This document shows positions 22,194 to 32,837 of a DNA stretch of 42,920 nt, piece by piece. Source of the DNA: Sphaerosporella brunnea (Eukaryota; Ascomycota; Pezizomycetes; Pezizales; Pyronemataceae); contig VXIS01000378.1 of assembly GCA_008704415.1 (NCBI GenBank), positions 1 to 42,920 on the forward strand, written 5' to 3'. The notes under the pieces are model-generated. The model did no database searches. It saw nothing but the letters and a program-made list of their open reading frames with translations, and had not been told where the DNA came from. The translations under genes and the position numbers were made by a program. Position 1 is the stretch's first letter. Each line of letters starts with the position of its first letter.

Positions 22194-23108
22194 GAGGCTT
22201 GATTGTAATATAGTAATGAGGTGATAGAAGCACAAGCATAGGATGATGGAATGATTTCTCATGTTTTTTTTGCATGTACATAACATAATAACAGATCTGG
22301 AAGGAGAGCACCTAGCTCAGGAGACAAAACGTTCAATTCGGGGCACTTCAGAACAGACGTCAGTTTTACATCCTTCCAGCTTCTCGCTCACTCCCTTGCG
22401 CACGAGGCCGCCGACACGGTGAACGAGCAATATTCTCCTCTCCGACGCGGTTCGACCGGTACGCCTTCGGTAGTCCAACTTCGCCGGGGAGAAGCATCGG
22501 CCGAAAGCCTCCCAAGCTACACTCCCTGTGATCGTCGAGCTTCATCCTCGCTCGCTACGAATGAAACCTCACCATGCAGCGCTTACATGGGTACATGACG
22601 ATAGGCAAGTGCCTACCTGCGATGGGCATGGAGATGATAGAATGTGGCTATGATAAGCATGGAGTTGCTTCACTCTAGAGGACTCTTCCGGGTTGCGCGC
22701 AGGTTTGGGAAGGCGCAGCAGGGGGCACGGTTCCCAATGCCCTTCCCTACCGTGCTGCGCCAACGGGATATGCTCGAGAGCGAGTGTGTTGGGAGATGTC
22801 GATGCTGATTGATTGATTGATTGGCAGCAGCAACCTGGAATTGACTAGGTAGACCGATTGATAGGCACTGGAGCAGTTAATCTGTCAATCAAAATCTGGG
22901 TGCTGCGACGAGATTGAGCAGAGGAGCGGTGCAGACTCATCCATCCATCCATACACAGAAACAAGAATTCCTTTTTCTTCTTCTTATTTTTCTTCTCCTT
23001 TCTCTCGTTCCTGATTCTCCTTTCATTCTTCACATCAAAATCAAAGTGTCCTGTTCCTCGACCGAACTGCCCCTAACCACGATAACTAGTAGTCAACGCC
23101 AAAAAAAA
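22194..23108. other. Intergenic between RIC8 and the small membrane protein gene
   Basis: No gene seen. It contains (TGAT)-like repeats near 22807-22822, CATCCATCCATC near 22938-22949 and a pyrimidine-rich leader (22971-23030) just before the next ATG, all typical of a fungal promoter. Confidence 0.45.
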
Positions 23109-23830
23109 ATGTCTGCTGCCACTGCGCCTGACACCACGCCCGCCGCCGTAGCAACAACCACTTCCACAACCCTCCCGCCCTCCGTTTGCAACAGAAGGCC
23201 AGGAAAACCGCCTCAGCCTCGAGCGCCGTCAACAGCCTCGCTGCTACCATTCCGTCCGCCGCCCAAGACCCCATCATTTATGATCGAGTCGCGCAGCCGA
23301 AACAGCCCGTCGTTCACCTCCATGTTCCAGTCGCGCCTCAGTTCAACATACACGATGCCATCGCCGCCGTCACCTGCACCAGCTCCCGAGGCAGCTCTAC
23401 CGCCATTCCGCGCTCCACCTCTCACCCCGCGATTCATGATTCAGTCGCGGCGCGGAAAGTCTACGCAGGCGCCGCCGCCGTCACCGTCGTTGTCGCCAGC
23501 GCAGAAGCAGCAGCGCGCACCATTTGCGAATCGCGGCATTCCCACGCCGCTTAGTCCACAGGAGCTGCCGGCGAAATACAAGAGCGCCGAAAGGAAGTGA
23601 GTGTTGCTCTGTTTGAGAAAAGATGGTCAGAAACTAATTCCGAATCCAGAGTTCGGACTGCAATTGTTGCACTGCCGATCGCAATTGTCACCAGTTGGGT
23701 TCTCTACAATCGATGTATGGCTTTCTCCGCTCCTACTACTCCTCCGTTTATCTGCGAGCAAACCAGCTGACTAGTTATTACTACAGTGATCAAGGGCGAG
23801 GAACGAAAAACATTACCCAGGCTTGAATAA
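23109..23830 (+). CDS. Small Pro/Ser-rich single-pass membrane protein, unknown function
   Basis: Exons 23109-23596, 23650-23714 and 23787-23830 give 198 residues. The first 165 residues are Ala/Pro/Ser/Thr-rich and carry an internal duplication: LLPFRPPPKTPSFMIESRSR and ALPPFRAPPLTPRFMIQSRR, about 55 residues apart. Next comes PTPLSPQELPAKYKSAERK, then the spliced C-terminus, a single hydrophobic helix (TAIVALPIAIVTSWVLY) and a short charged tail NRLIKGEERK. Short C-terminal helices with a basic end occur in small organellar membrane proteins of fungi; mitochondrial location is an inference. Both introns have good ends (GTGAGT..CCAG; GTATGG..CTACAG), and splicing is needed to reach the helix, which supports the model. 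Family not named with confidence. Confidence 0.72.
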
Positions 23831-24307
23831 GTCTACCAACGGAACGGCGCATAGATAGGTGTTTGGATTGGGATGCGGGTTTATTTTTTATGATTTTGTA
23901 TTGATGGATGGCATCACTATAGACGGCTTGATTTTCAGCGCACTTGCTTCTACTCTACCTATTATAGATTATCATAGTTGTGCGGCTTTTTCTTTTTTGT
24001 CATGGGCATCGGATTTGGGGAGTTCAACATATCGACCATACACAAAGATGCAAGAGCGGTTTAATATAATCTATACCACGAGTCCCGCATATAGGTGCGC
24101 CCAGTTCGCGTGAGCGTTACAGACCCAGATCTCGACGGATCCAGCCATTTTTGTTTGTAAAGAGTTCAGATGAGACGATTTACTATAGAAATGATCCTAT
24201 GAAGTAAAGTCGACATGGATCCAGCCATTTAGATCCGTGCGCAGCCCATCCGATAGCATGTGTCGAGTGACACTTTGTGAATTATGGAAGATCTCTGGAC
24301 AAAAAAA
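23831..24307. other. Convergent intergenic region
   Basis: Lies between the 3' ends of a plus- and a minus-strand gene. AT-rich with no coding signal. GGATCCAGCCATTT occurs twice (24138-24151 and 24217-24230), about 80 bp apart. Confidence 0.45.
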
Positions 24308-25057
24308 CTACAACTTCCCCCTACGCTTCTTAAACGCGGCAGCGAGACCCTCGCCGGCTTCCAAGTCCAGCGCAACAAGTCTATCCATCTCAACAGCCAG
24401 CGGCAAGAGACGCAGCACCTCCTCCAGCTTGCTGCGCGGGATAACGACGACGCCTCTAGCTTTCGCATCCGCAAACACGATGTCGCCGGCGCAGACGGTG
24501 ACGCCGGCGACCTCGACGGGCACGTCAACGGCGACGGCCCTGGTCTCGGCGCCGGCGCCAACAGTGCTCACGCCGGCCGCCCAGACCTCCCAGCGCGCCG
24601 GCATCTCGGTCACGTCGCGCACGCGCCCGCCGACGACGGCGCCGACCACCCCGCGCTTCGCCATGCGCTGCGCCACGAGCCCGCCCATCGCTGCGCTGCG
24701 CGTGCCCGCCGGCGACGAGAGCACTGCTATCGTGCCCCCCGCGCTGACTACATCTGCAAAGTGGCTGTCGGCGGGAAGGTTCGATGCTGCTGCTACTGCT
24801 GGCGCCGCCTCGGTTTTCCGCGCGAAGAGGACCGTGGTGGCGGGTGCTATGAGCGGTGACGTGCTCGGTGACGATGGGCTGTGTTGAAGCTCTGCGAAGT
24901 CGGACGTTTGTCAGCGGAGAAGATGCTGGTTCCCGTGGTGTGTTGCCCCACCAATGTCGGCTAGGAAGCCGGCGTGCGGAACTTTGAGCTTTAAGAGGGC
25001 ATCGGAGATGTCGCAAGCAGTGTAGCTTGAGAGTGTTTGCAGTTGATCCAAAGCCAT
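24308..25057 (-). CDS. RraA-fold protein (HMG/CHA aldolase-like)
   Basis: Members of the RraA/DlpA fold include 4-hydroxy-4-methyl-2-oxoglutarate aldolases and oxaloacetate decarboxylases; fungal members mostly lack assigned substrates. Exons 25057-24952 and 24891-24308 give 229 residues (intron of 60 nt, GTGGGG..CTGAC..GCAG). The N-terminus LSSYTACDISDALLKLKVP is the usual family opening. The core shows FADVVSAGGTIAVLSSPAG, AAMGGLVAQRMAKRGVVGAVVGG with RVRD (the Arg-Asp pair that contacts substrate carbonyl and metal), the V-x-V repeats of the swivelling domain, and GDIVFADAKARGVVVIP. The start could be MALDQ (25057), MYIAM (25069) or 25141; I chose 25057 because the family helix begins there. 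It is tandem with and downstream of the aspartyl-tRNA synthetase gene. Confidence 0.85.
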
Positions 25058-25248
25058 TGCAATGTACATAGAGCGAATAAAGAAGGAGAGAGCGTCAGAC
25101 GAAAGAAATAGCTCCGAGTTCACGCGATTGACCCGAGGCATGTCATGATTTACCCCGGCTGTACTTCAGCATCCTCATCTCTAGAACAAACAAGCAAATG
25201 TTATACATCTAAGCAAGAAAACAACCATTGATCCCAGATAGCCCACAT

Positions 25249-27269
25249 CTATTCCTTTGTAGCCGTTTCCGAAGCCGTCTCAGCTGCCGTCTCCGAAGCC
25301 GTCTCAGCTGCCGTTTCGTGCGAAGGAATCTTCTGCAACCAGTACGTCTTCAAAGCTTCGTTGCTCGCCAAGCTCGGCGACTTAACCAAGGGGTCAACAC
25401 CTTTTGAGTTTTTCGGGAACGCAATGACGTCCTTCACACTGTCCGTCCCCATCATAACTGCAAGCAACCGATCGAAGCCAAGCGCAATTCCCGCATGTGG
25501 GGGACATCCGCTCGCCAAAACCTCAAGAAGATGGTCGAACTGGTGGAGTTTGTCCGGATGTACCTTGATGACTTCTTCCAGGATATACCGCTGCAGGTCC
25601 GGATCGTGTATTCTCCTTGAACCGCCACCCAATTCAATACCGTTAACTACGATATCATAGTGTTCCGCCCGGACCCTGTGGGGCTCGGTAAAAAGCAGGT
25701 CGATGTCGTCTTCATGGGGAGCTGTGAACGGATGATGAGTCGAAGCAAGGCCAGCGGTGCCACTCTGGCCGGGTTCAGACTCGTCGACAGGAGAGAACAG
25801 AGGAAAATCGACTATCCAAGTAAACGCGAAGACCTTCGGTACGTCCAAAACGCCGGCTTCAACGGCCTTGTTTATCAAAGCCTGCCGCAGTCTTCCGAGC
25901 CTTGTGCTCCCACCCTACCACATGTCAGCATGCAGCACGCACAAGAGAAGGCATTCAACTTACCGACAGCCTCCCAGGCTTGTAATTCACCATGATAACC
26001 ATGTCACCATCGTATAATTCTAGGTGATCATTTATATTCTCGACTTCTTGCGCTGATAAACCATGCTCTGGTACGCCGTTGGCTGTATCTTCGCCGGCTA
26101 TGTAAGACATAAATGCATCAGGCCCTTCGCACTGGTGCTCCGCCAGAAATTCCTGTTGAAGTTTCTTCATTACCTCTGGCGATTGACGTCCCTTGCGTAT
26201 GTAGAAAGTGTCGACCATCTGAATACCCTTTCGAGTATGCCGGTAGGGGACACGATGAATCTGCTGTCATCAGCAAATGAAAGTGCACCTAGCTTTCAAC
26301 AGAACAAACCTTCAGCTTTGCAAAGCGCAGGTCGGGTTTATCAATGCCGTATGACCTCATCGCTTCGTAGTAGGTCATCTTGTTGAAGTTATAAGGGACG
26401 TCGACTTCCAAGACGCCTAAGAACAGCTCTCGAATAAGTCGCTGGATGACGTCTACGACATCTGTTTGTCGGGCAAACGACATTTCCAAGTCGAGCTGCG
26501 TAAATTCGGGCTGCCTGTCCGCACGCAAGTCCTCGTCCCTAAAACATTTGGCGAACTGGAAGTACCGCGCCACACCACTGGCCATGAGAATCTGTTTGTA
26601 TTGCTGGGGCGACTGAGGGAGAGCGTAGCACATCCCACCACCATTCTCTTTGCTGCGAGTGGGGACGAGAAATTCCCTCGCTCCTTCAGGAGTGGACTTG
26701 AAGAGCAAAGGCGTTTCGACCTCCATGAACCCATTCCTACGCAGGAAATACCGGGCTCTAGCACTCACATCATCTCTCATGCGCAAGGCACGTCTAAGCG
26801 GCTCATAAGTGCGCAACTGAAGGTGCCTCTTTTCTGGGGGGAAGATCGTTTCCGGGGTGTAAGTCAAGGGTGATACCGAGTTGAGTTGCTTCAACGACTT
26901 CAGCCGAATCTCTGGCTTATTTTCTGGCTTTGACCCCTTCCAGTCCTTCTCGCCCAAGCCTTCGGGTGCTGGCGGCAGGTTCGGAGCGACAACCACGCCT
27001 TGGATAGCCACCGGCACAAAGGGGGGAAGTTTAAGCAGCGCAGTATGCGCCGCCTTTTCTTCCTCGGTGCAATCGTCTTCGATCGTAGAAACAAGTTGAA
27101 TCGCGTTCTCGGGACCGGATAGGAAGTCATAGAGCATCAAGAAGGTTGTTTTTCGATTGGATTTGCGGACGGATTTGATGAATCCGTGGATAGTTACGTC
27201 GAGGTTTTCATGGCGATCAGATATTTCGCCAACTGTATGCGTGGCTCGTGGAAACTTGACTGCACACAT
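25249..27269 (-). CDS. MSD1: Aspartyl-tRNA synthetase, bacterial/mitochondrial type
   Basis: A class II synthetase that charges tRNA-Asp, expected in mitochondria. Exons 27269-26310, 26263-25964 and 25914-25249 give 641 residues, close to yeast Msd1. An N-terminal OB-fold anticodon-binding domain (VTIHGFIKSVRKSNRKTTFL) leads to motif 1 (RRNGFMEVETPLLFKSTPEGAREF), QSPQQYKQ, motif 2 (CFRDEDLRADRQPEFTQLDLE), the inserted domain characteristic of bacterial AspRS, GGGSRRIHDPDLQ, and motif 3 (GIALGFDRLLAVMMG). The C-terminus ends in a short TAAETASE repeat. Introns are 46 and 49 nt. The ATG at 27269 opens with MCAVKFPRATHTVG, which is not a good presequence. The ORF just upstream, whose stop overlaps this ATG as TAATG, has one, so the true gene may include it through an intron I could not define. 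Confidence 0.9.
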
Positions 27270-27868
27270 TAGAGTCCTTCCACAACTGCGAATACGTAGA
27301 GGGCAAAGTCACACTTCGATTGTGCCTCCCTCAGAACTGGGGGAAGCTCAGAAGGATCTATTGGCTCTCGGACCGGTGCTCGTCCTGGCAACCGTCGCCC
27401 ACTGGCGTGGCCTGGGAGCGGAGCGAGCAGCATTTCGTAGGTCTTATCGACCTTCGAAGCATCCTTTATGGAAAAAGGTAACACATCAGATGCATCCTTT
27501 GATTCCACCTTCTTCACCTTTGCCAAAAACCTCTGGACGTCTGTGGTGGTGAGACGCTTGGGTCGTCGCCACTCCGGCTTGTCCAAGTCCAACCTAGATG
27601 CGTTCAATTTAACTCTCACTGGATCCGCCAGCGGATACTCCTCTTCTTTGGATTGTCTATCGTCTTCGGGAGCATTTGTCGCTTTGTCGGGAGTGTCTGA
27701 AGATTTTTCAGAGAATTTTCGCGACTGGAATCCCAATGGCTGACGGCCTGCCGACATCAGGCTGCGCTGACCGGGACGACGAGACCGCAAAGCAGAGGCG
27801 GGTGAAAGGGAGCCATGATTCAAGATTCGTATTCGACAGCGAGGGCATATGCGCGAAACCGTCGACAT
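27269..27868 (-). CDS. Mitochondrial-presequence ORF joined to or overlapping AspRS
   Basis: An open frame of 199 residues. The N-terminus (MSTVSRICPRCRIRILNHG, then RSRRPGQRS and QPLGFQSRKFSEK) is Arg/Ser-rich, almost free of acids and predicts mitochondrial import. After a polar linker come KPEWRRPKRLTTTDVQRFLAKVKKV and KTYEMLLAPLPG. The end, KCDFALYVFAVVEGL, stops at TAA 27271-27269, whose last A begins the AspRS ATG. It may be an N-terminal extension of AspRS (about 840 residues in all) or a separate protein. A CTAAT and a TGCAG just after the stop look like a branch site and acceptor, but no GT upstream at 45-70 nt gives the right phase. The nearest phase-compatible choices are TAC|GTATTC with AG at 41 nt (short) or CCA|GTTCTG at 83 nt. 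Family not recognised. Confidence 0.6.
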   Translation of the reverse strand: MSTVSRICPRCRIRILNHGSLSPASALRSRRPGQRSLMSAGRQPLGFQSRKFSEKSSDTPDKATNAPEDDRQSKEEEYPLADPVRVKLNASRLDLDKPEWRRPKRLTTTDVQRFLAKVKKVESKDASDVLPFSIKDASKVDKTYEMLLAPLPGHASGRRLPGRAPVREPIDPSELPPVLREAQSKCDFALYVFAVVEGL

Positions 27869-30038
27869 GGCGTTTGGGAGCTTCGTCTCGTGTGGGCGAG
27901 GAGGGGGTGGGGCGACGTGTCTGAGTTCTCAACCTACTTCGTTAGAGTGTCCGCCAAGCAAAAGAAGTTTGGAGTGCTAAACTTGCGTTCGCGATCACTC
28001 GCCAGAAATTGTATCTAATCACCACTGGCAGCTAGAGACAACTCGTGGAAGAATAGTTAAATGAGCAGCAGCACTTTTCTCACTGCACGTCCTTTGTACA
28101 TCACTCCGTGGCCGCTTAGTTTATGGTGAAAGTGCATTTCTGGGAACGGCAGGCGTAGCCAAAGTCACGTGGAATTTTGGCCGGCCAAGCCAAAAGGTCT
28201 CATAAAAGCCCAACGTGCCATCGTTCTCCCTTTTTTTTCCTCATCCTTCCAAGTTTTACAAGTATGCTCCCACATTTCACAAACCTCCAATTTCAATGCT
28301 AATAACATTCACAGATGATGAAAGCCTAGCGTGCAGTCTATGATTAGATCCCCCCGCCCTCGTGCATCTGTACTCTCCTCCGCTTCGGCGGGCTGGCTCA
28401 AGGGTCTTTGCTTCGTTGGTGGTTGGTGGATGGTGATATAGGCGTTTGGGCACAACATACCTTGTTACCTTTCCAGGCGCTTTATGGCATCTCTGACCCA
28501 AACTGGAAGGATTTATCTCTCATTTTCGCTGTTTTCATGATCCTGTTTTGTTCCTTTGTAGTTTGAATCAAGTCTTTTTTTTTGTTTTTCCATATGCGAC
28601 TTGTCTTTTCCTCTGTGATATCTTGTGGTCTCTTTCCTCTGAATTCGCGCCTTCGGGCATTCATTCATTCAATCGCACACAAGGTGGAGTCCTAGGCGAG
28701 AGATCCTTTGGCTCAGTATATGTCTGCGATACAGCAAGGTTTGGTATGATCGTTCTCTGATCACCATGGCAGAGTAAGGGCAACGGATGAACACCTGAGA
28801 CTGTGGTATTTGTCTTGCCCGGAGTTGTCGGTACGCCGACCAACTACGCTATCATATCGGCCTTCATGCTGGTACGATGTTGTAGGACTGCTACATTTTC
28901 GACCTACATGCCCACATTCACAGTGATCCAAGTCATCAGATATCACTAGTAATGCTCCGAGCTAACCATTTATCTTCTCATCTTGAATTTTTCCATTGTC
29001 TTCGAATTCTCGCCAGGGGTGGAAGGTACTTCCACCACACATTTCAAGACCCCATTCTCCGGGTTGTCTCTCACCTCACAATGTATCACTCGCTGTCTTT
29101 GTTTGGAGTGGAAATTTGCAAACGACATATTTGAGAGTTCGCGATTTCATCTTAAATTCTAAATCGACGATGGCAACCGAGGATTCCGAGTATAAAATTT
29201 AGAATTTATATTGAAATCGCAAACTCTTTATTAAACCGGCGACCTTATAAACCGTATCAGTCCGCGATACAAGCCGAAGGTCTGTTCTGAATAAGACGAA
29301 TGGAAGGATGATTTTGGGTTAGAAGCATGGGAACCACTTTGCTAATCACAGTAAACACAACCTACCTTCCTGGACCAGATGATTATTATATTCCGGAGGT
29401 TCCTGCCTGGTCTCTTCTTCATCAGAATATCAAACGACGATCACCGCGGACGGGCAGGCAGCTACACGGGAGATCTCGAGGTGGTGGTGGCACAGAGAAC
29501 ACCATCCACGCGTCCGACCGTTTTTCTCCTCCCCACCTGCAGAACCACTTTCGTTTCCCTGATCGCCGTTGTTTTCGTGAAACTTGCCACATCACTCTGC
29601 GCCTGGGCCGGCACCCCCCCCCACCTCAAGTGCAATAAACACTTCGTTTTCTCCAACTGACAGCAGCGTCTGTCGTTTGAATCTGCGATCGCGATCTCGA
29701 CGAATAGATATATCCTCATCCCCACCCTCGCTGCTGCATTAGTGCAAGCCACCCCATCACCGAAAGTCGCGACAATAGCGCGCTCGGAACTCCCGGAACC
29801 CCCAGCGAGCGACTGACCCACAACAGCTACCTACCGTCAAGGAGAGAGAGAGATAAAGTGCAAGAGACACGGCTCGCAACCGAAAGCACCGCCAAAACAA
29901 GAGACAGTGACGTACCGCGAGAGAGGAAGTCCTGCTGCGCGCTTCGGCAAAGTCATTCGCGACCTGCCCAGCGCACTGGGAAGAGAATACTACCTGGGCC
30001 GCCGGAGGAGGGACGTCGAGGCTTCCGCAAGAGGATCC
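27869..30038. other. Long divergent intergenic region upstream of the AP180 gene
   Basis: About 2.2 kb. No gene supported; short frames here lack introns or domains. It contains a small inverted-repeat element at 29131-29230, and pyrimidine-rich then GA-rich sequence (a GAGAGAGAG run at about 29841-29852) expected of an AP180 promoter and long 5' leader. Confidence 0.45.
29131..29230. mobile_element. MITE-D, short AT-rich inverted-repeat element
   Basis: The left arm 29133-29164 (GAGAGTTCGCGATTTCA, then TAAATTCTAAAT) is the inverse of the right arm at about 29197-29228 (ATTTAGAATTTA, then TGAAATCGCAAACTCT), with a few mismatches. The loop is about 32 bp. The ends are fuzzy and I could not fix a target duplication. 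No coding potential. Confidence 0.7.
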
Positions 30039-32251
30039 ATGGCGAGTTCATTCGAGAAGTCGGTGAAGGTCAGTTGTCGCAAAACCAACTTCACCTCAGT
30101 TGGAAGTCGCATCAGGGGACAGAGAAGGGAATGCTAACTGCGGAGTAGGGGGCTACCAAACACAAGCTCGCAGCACCGAAGGCCAAATATGTCGAGCACA
30201 TTCTTATCGCGACGCATGCGGGTGAGGCGGGGATTGCGGAGGTGTTCAGAGCCATCAACAATAGGCTGAGAGATAATTCATGGACTGTAGGCTATCATGG
30301 CTCAGTTGGTCTTTTGTCGGCAGTGCTGATGTCGTCTAGACTGTCTTTAAAGCTTTGATTGTCGTTCATTACATGATGCGTGAGGGGGAGCGAGATGTCA
30401 CATTGCGTTATCTCCGGCGAAACCCACGGCTGATAACTTTGTCGCACTATTCGGACGGTTCGTAGTGGCATTCAGGCGCAGCTCCGAGGGCCCGGCTAAC
30501 CTCGTCGCAGCACAGATACAAGGACGAAACATACGCAACTACTCTAATTACTTGACTGAGCGCGCGAGGACATACGGCGATGTACGAACGGATTTTGTTC
30601 GGGATGGCCAAGGCCGTCTACGAAAGCTGAGCGTCGAGAAAGGGTTGTTGCGGGAGGTCGAGTGTGTCCAGTTGCAAATAAAGGCATTGCTTAAGTGCAA
30701 CGTAAGCCACGATTTTATACAGGTCTGGACTACCCAAAAGGTTGTTGCTGATCGGTGTGCTGGCAGTTCCTGGACGACGAGGCGGACAATGAAATTACGC
30801 TACTTGCATTCAGGTTGCTGGTGTCGGACCTTTTGGAGCTTTTCCATGTCGTCAATGAGGGCGTTATCAATGTTCTTGGTCAGCCAGCCCACCTGTGCGT
30901 ACAATTGTGAATGCAGGACTAATCATCTCTCACAGAACACTACTTCGAAATGTCACGTTACGATGCCGAGCGGGCCCTCAGAATATACAAGGTCTTCACC
31001 GAACAAACGGCAGATGTGGTGGATTTTCTCCAAGCGGCGCGCAGAGTAGAGACATCGACACGGTTGCAAATCCCCAATATAAAGCATGCGCCGACTAGCT
31101 TGACCTCGTCCCTGGAAGAATACTTGAACGATCCTGATTTCGATGTAAACAGGAGACAGTATTTGGCTCAGAAGGAGGCGAAGGATAACGGAGGAGCGGC
31201 GAAGCCCCCGCAACCTGGCGGCGCAAAGACAGCACCTGCACAAATGGGACCTACGCCAACTGCATCAGCAGCACCAAAAGAGCCCCCAAAGATTGCACCA
31301 GATCTCATCGACTTTTTCGAGAGCATAGAGACGGAGCAAACCCCAATGTTTGCAAACCAACCAGTACAGCAGCAACAAATGGCATCTCAAATGACTGGGA
31401 TTGCGCCGCCGCAGATGATGGCAAATCCCTATGGGCAGCAGATGTACGGAGTACCGCCGCAGCAGCAAATGATGTCCCAACACCAGCTGTTGCCCAACCA
31501 AACAGGCGGTTTCCCGATGGGCTACCAACAGAACAATAATCCTTTCCCTCAGCAACCAGTAAGCGAACTCCCAGCTCAACCGGTGCAGTCGCATTTCACC
31601 GGAACTGGGTTTGGCGGCTACACACCGCAGGACCAGCAACACATTATCCCCGAGCTTCCTGCTATACCCCAGCAGTTTGTGCAGCAACAGCATCAACAAC
31701 AGCCACCACCACCACCGCCACCACCACCACCACCAGCAGTAGCAGCGGGCCTACAGGTCCCATCACAGACAGGCCACAATCCATTCCGCCAGTCGATGCT
31801 GATGGCAAACTCCACCGGAGGGTTTGGCACCTCTACTCCGTCATTACCTCAGCAGCAGCAGCAGCAACAACAATCAAAATCGACCAACCCCTTCGCACGC
31901 ACAACGCAAACGCCGCCAACAATTCTCACCGCCGCATCGCCTACACAGAATAACATGGTGGGACGATCCGCCACGACAGCTGGCAGCGGCACCAACCCCT
32001 TCGCGCGCAGCTCCGGTATCTCGCCACAGCCCACCGGCGGATCCGCACTGTCAGTTCCTGGCGGCACAAATCCTTTCAGGGCGAGCATGATGTTGCAACA
32101 GCAGCAAGCGCAGATGCAGGCTCAAATGCAAGGGAACTTTTCGGGGCAGACGGGCACGATGGGTGGGCTGGAGACTCTGGAAACTGTACCGGTGTTCCCA
32201 AGATCTAACACTACCACTGAAACACCTCCCACCAACGGCGCGTGGCAATAG
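30039..32251 (+). CDS. AP180/CALM clathrin adaptor, ANTH domain
   Basis: ANTH adaptors bind PI(4,5)P2 and clathrin at endocytic sites; yeast counterparts are Yap1801/1802. Exons 30039-30068, 30149-30286, 30340-30457, 30511-30701, 30767-30878 and 30936-32251 give 634 residues, all in phase. MASSFEKSVKGATKHKLAAPKAKY holds the lysine-rich lipid-binding start. The ANTH domain continues through VFKALIVVHYMMREGE, RNIRNYSNYL, LLAFRLLVSDLLELFHVVNEGV and EHYFEMSRYDAERALRIYKVF to about residue 270. The C-terminal half is low-complexity Gln/Pro with DLIDFFESIE (clathrin-box-like), a polyproline run, and five NPF motifs (NNPF, HNPF and three TNPF) that would bind EH-domain proteins such as Ede1 or Pan1. 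Intron 3 could use either of two nearby acceptors; CGCAG|CACAG keeps the frame. Confidence 0.92.
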
Positions 32252-32837
32252 GATTGGGCGGTATCTTGATCTTTGGATGCGGGTGCGTTTCGGTTGCTTC
32301 TTTTGTTTGTTTTCATCTGCTTTTCTTGTCCTGTCCCAGTCGGAGGATTCATACTCGGGGTGCCCAGCCCAAGGCATATACCCGCTTTTTAACGCCGATG
32401 TTTTTAAACCATTACACTTTTTTTTTCCTTTGCTTCTGGTGATCCTCTCTTTGCTGCTTTTTTTGTCGGCAATTTTTTTTTCTGCAATAGTGCAACCGGG
32501 AGGGGAGGCAATTGTGTGTTACTTTGCTCTGCGTGCGTGCTTTCTCGCTCATTTTTTGGTATCCTGTGCGCGGTTCATCATCCGATGGGAATGTTTCTTT
32601 CGAACCATTTTTGGTGAGTGAGTGAGAACATATTTTGGGTGTGCATGTAGTATAAGCATTTTCCTTTTATTTTTACTTACTATACGGGATGCAGCAGCGA
32701 ATGAGATTTCTAGCCGACCCGTTGTGTATAAATGCAGGTGGGGAGGAGAGAATAGACAAGAAAGTATCATATCGAGTGATATATTGTGATATATTACTAT
32801 TACAGTAGTTACAGTTACACATCATGAGTGGTCTCGT
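32252..32837. other. Convergent 3' region
   Basis: Lies between the 3' ends of the AP180 and F-box genes. T-rich tracts (about 32410-32480) fit the AP180 3' UTR. ATATATTGTGATATATTAC near 32777-32801 is a short repeated AT motif. No gene seen. Confidence 0.45.

Noticed and set aside
24525..25016. Long alternative frame across the RraA gene
   Set aside because: It is Arg/Ser-rich antisense-free shadow in a GC-rich gene; the spliced frame has the family motifs.
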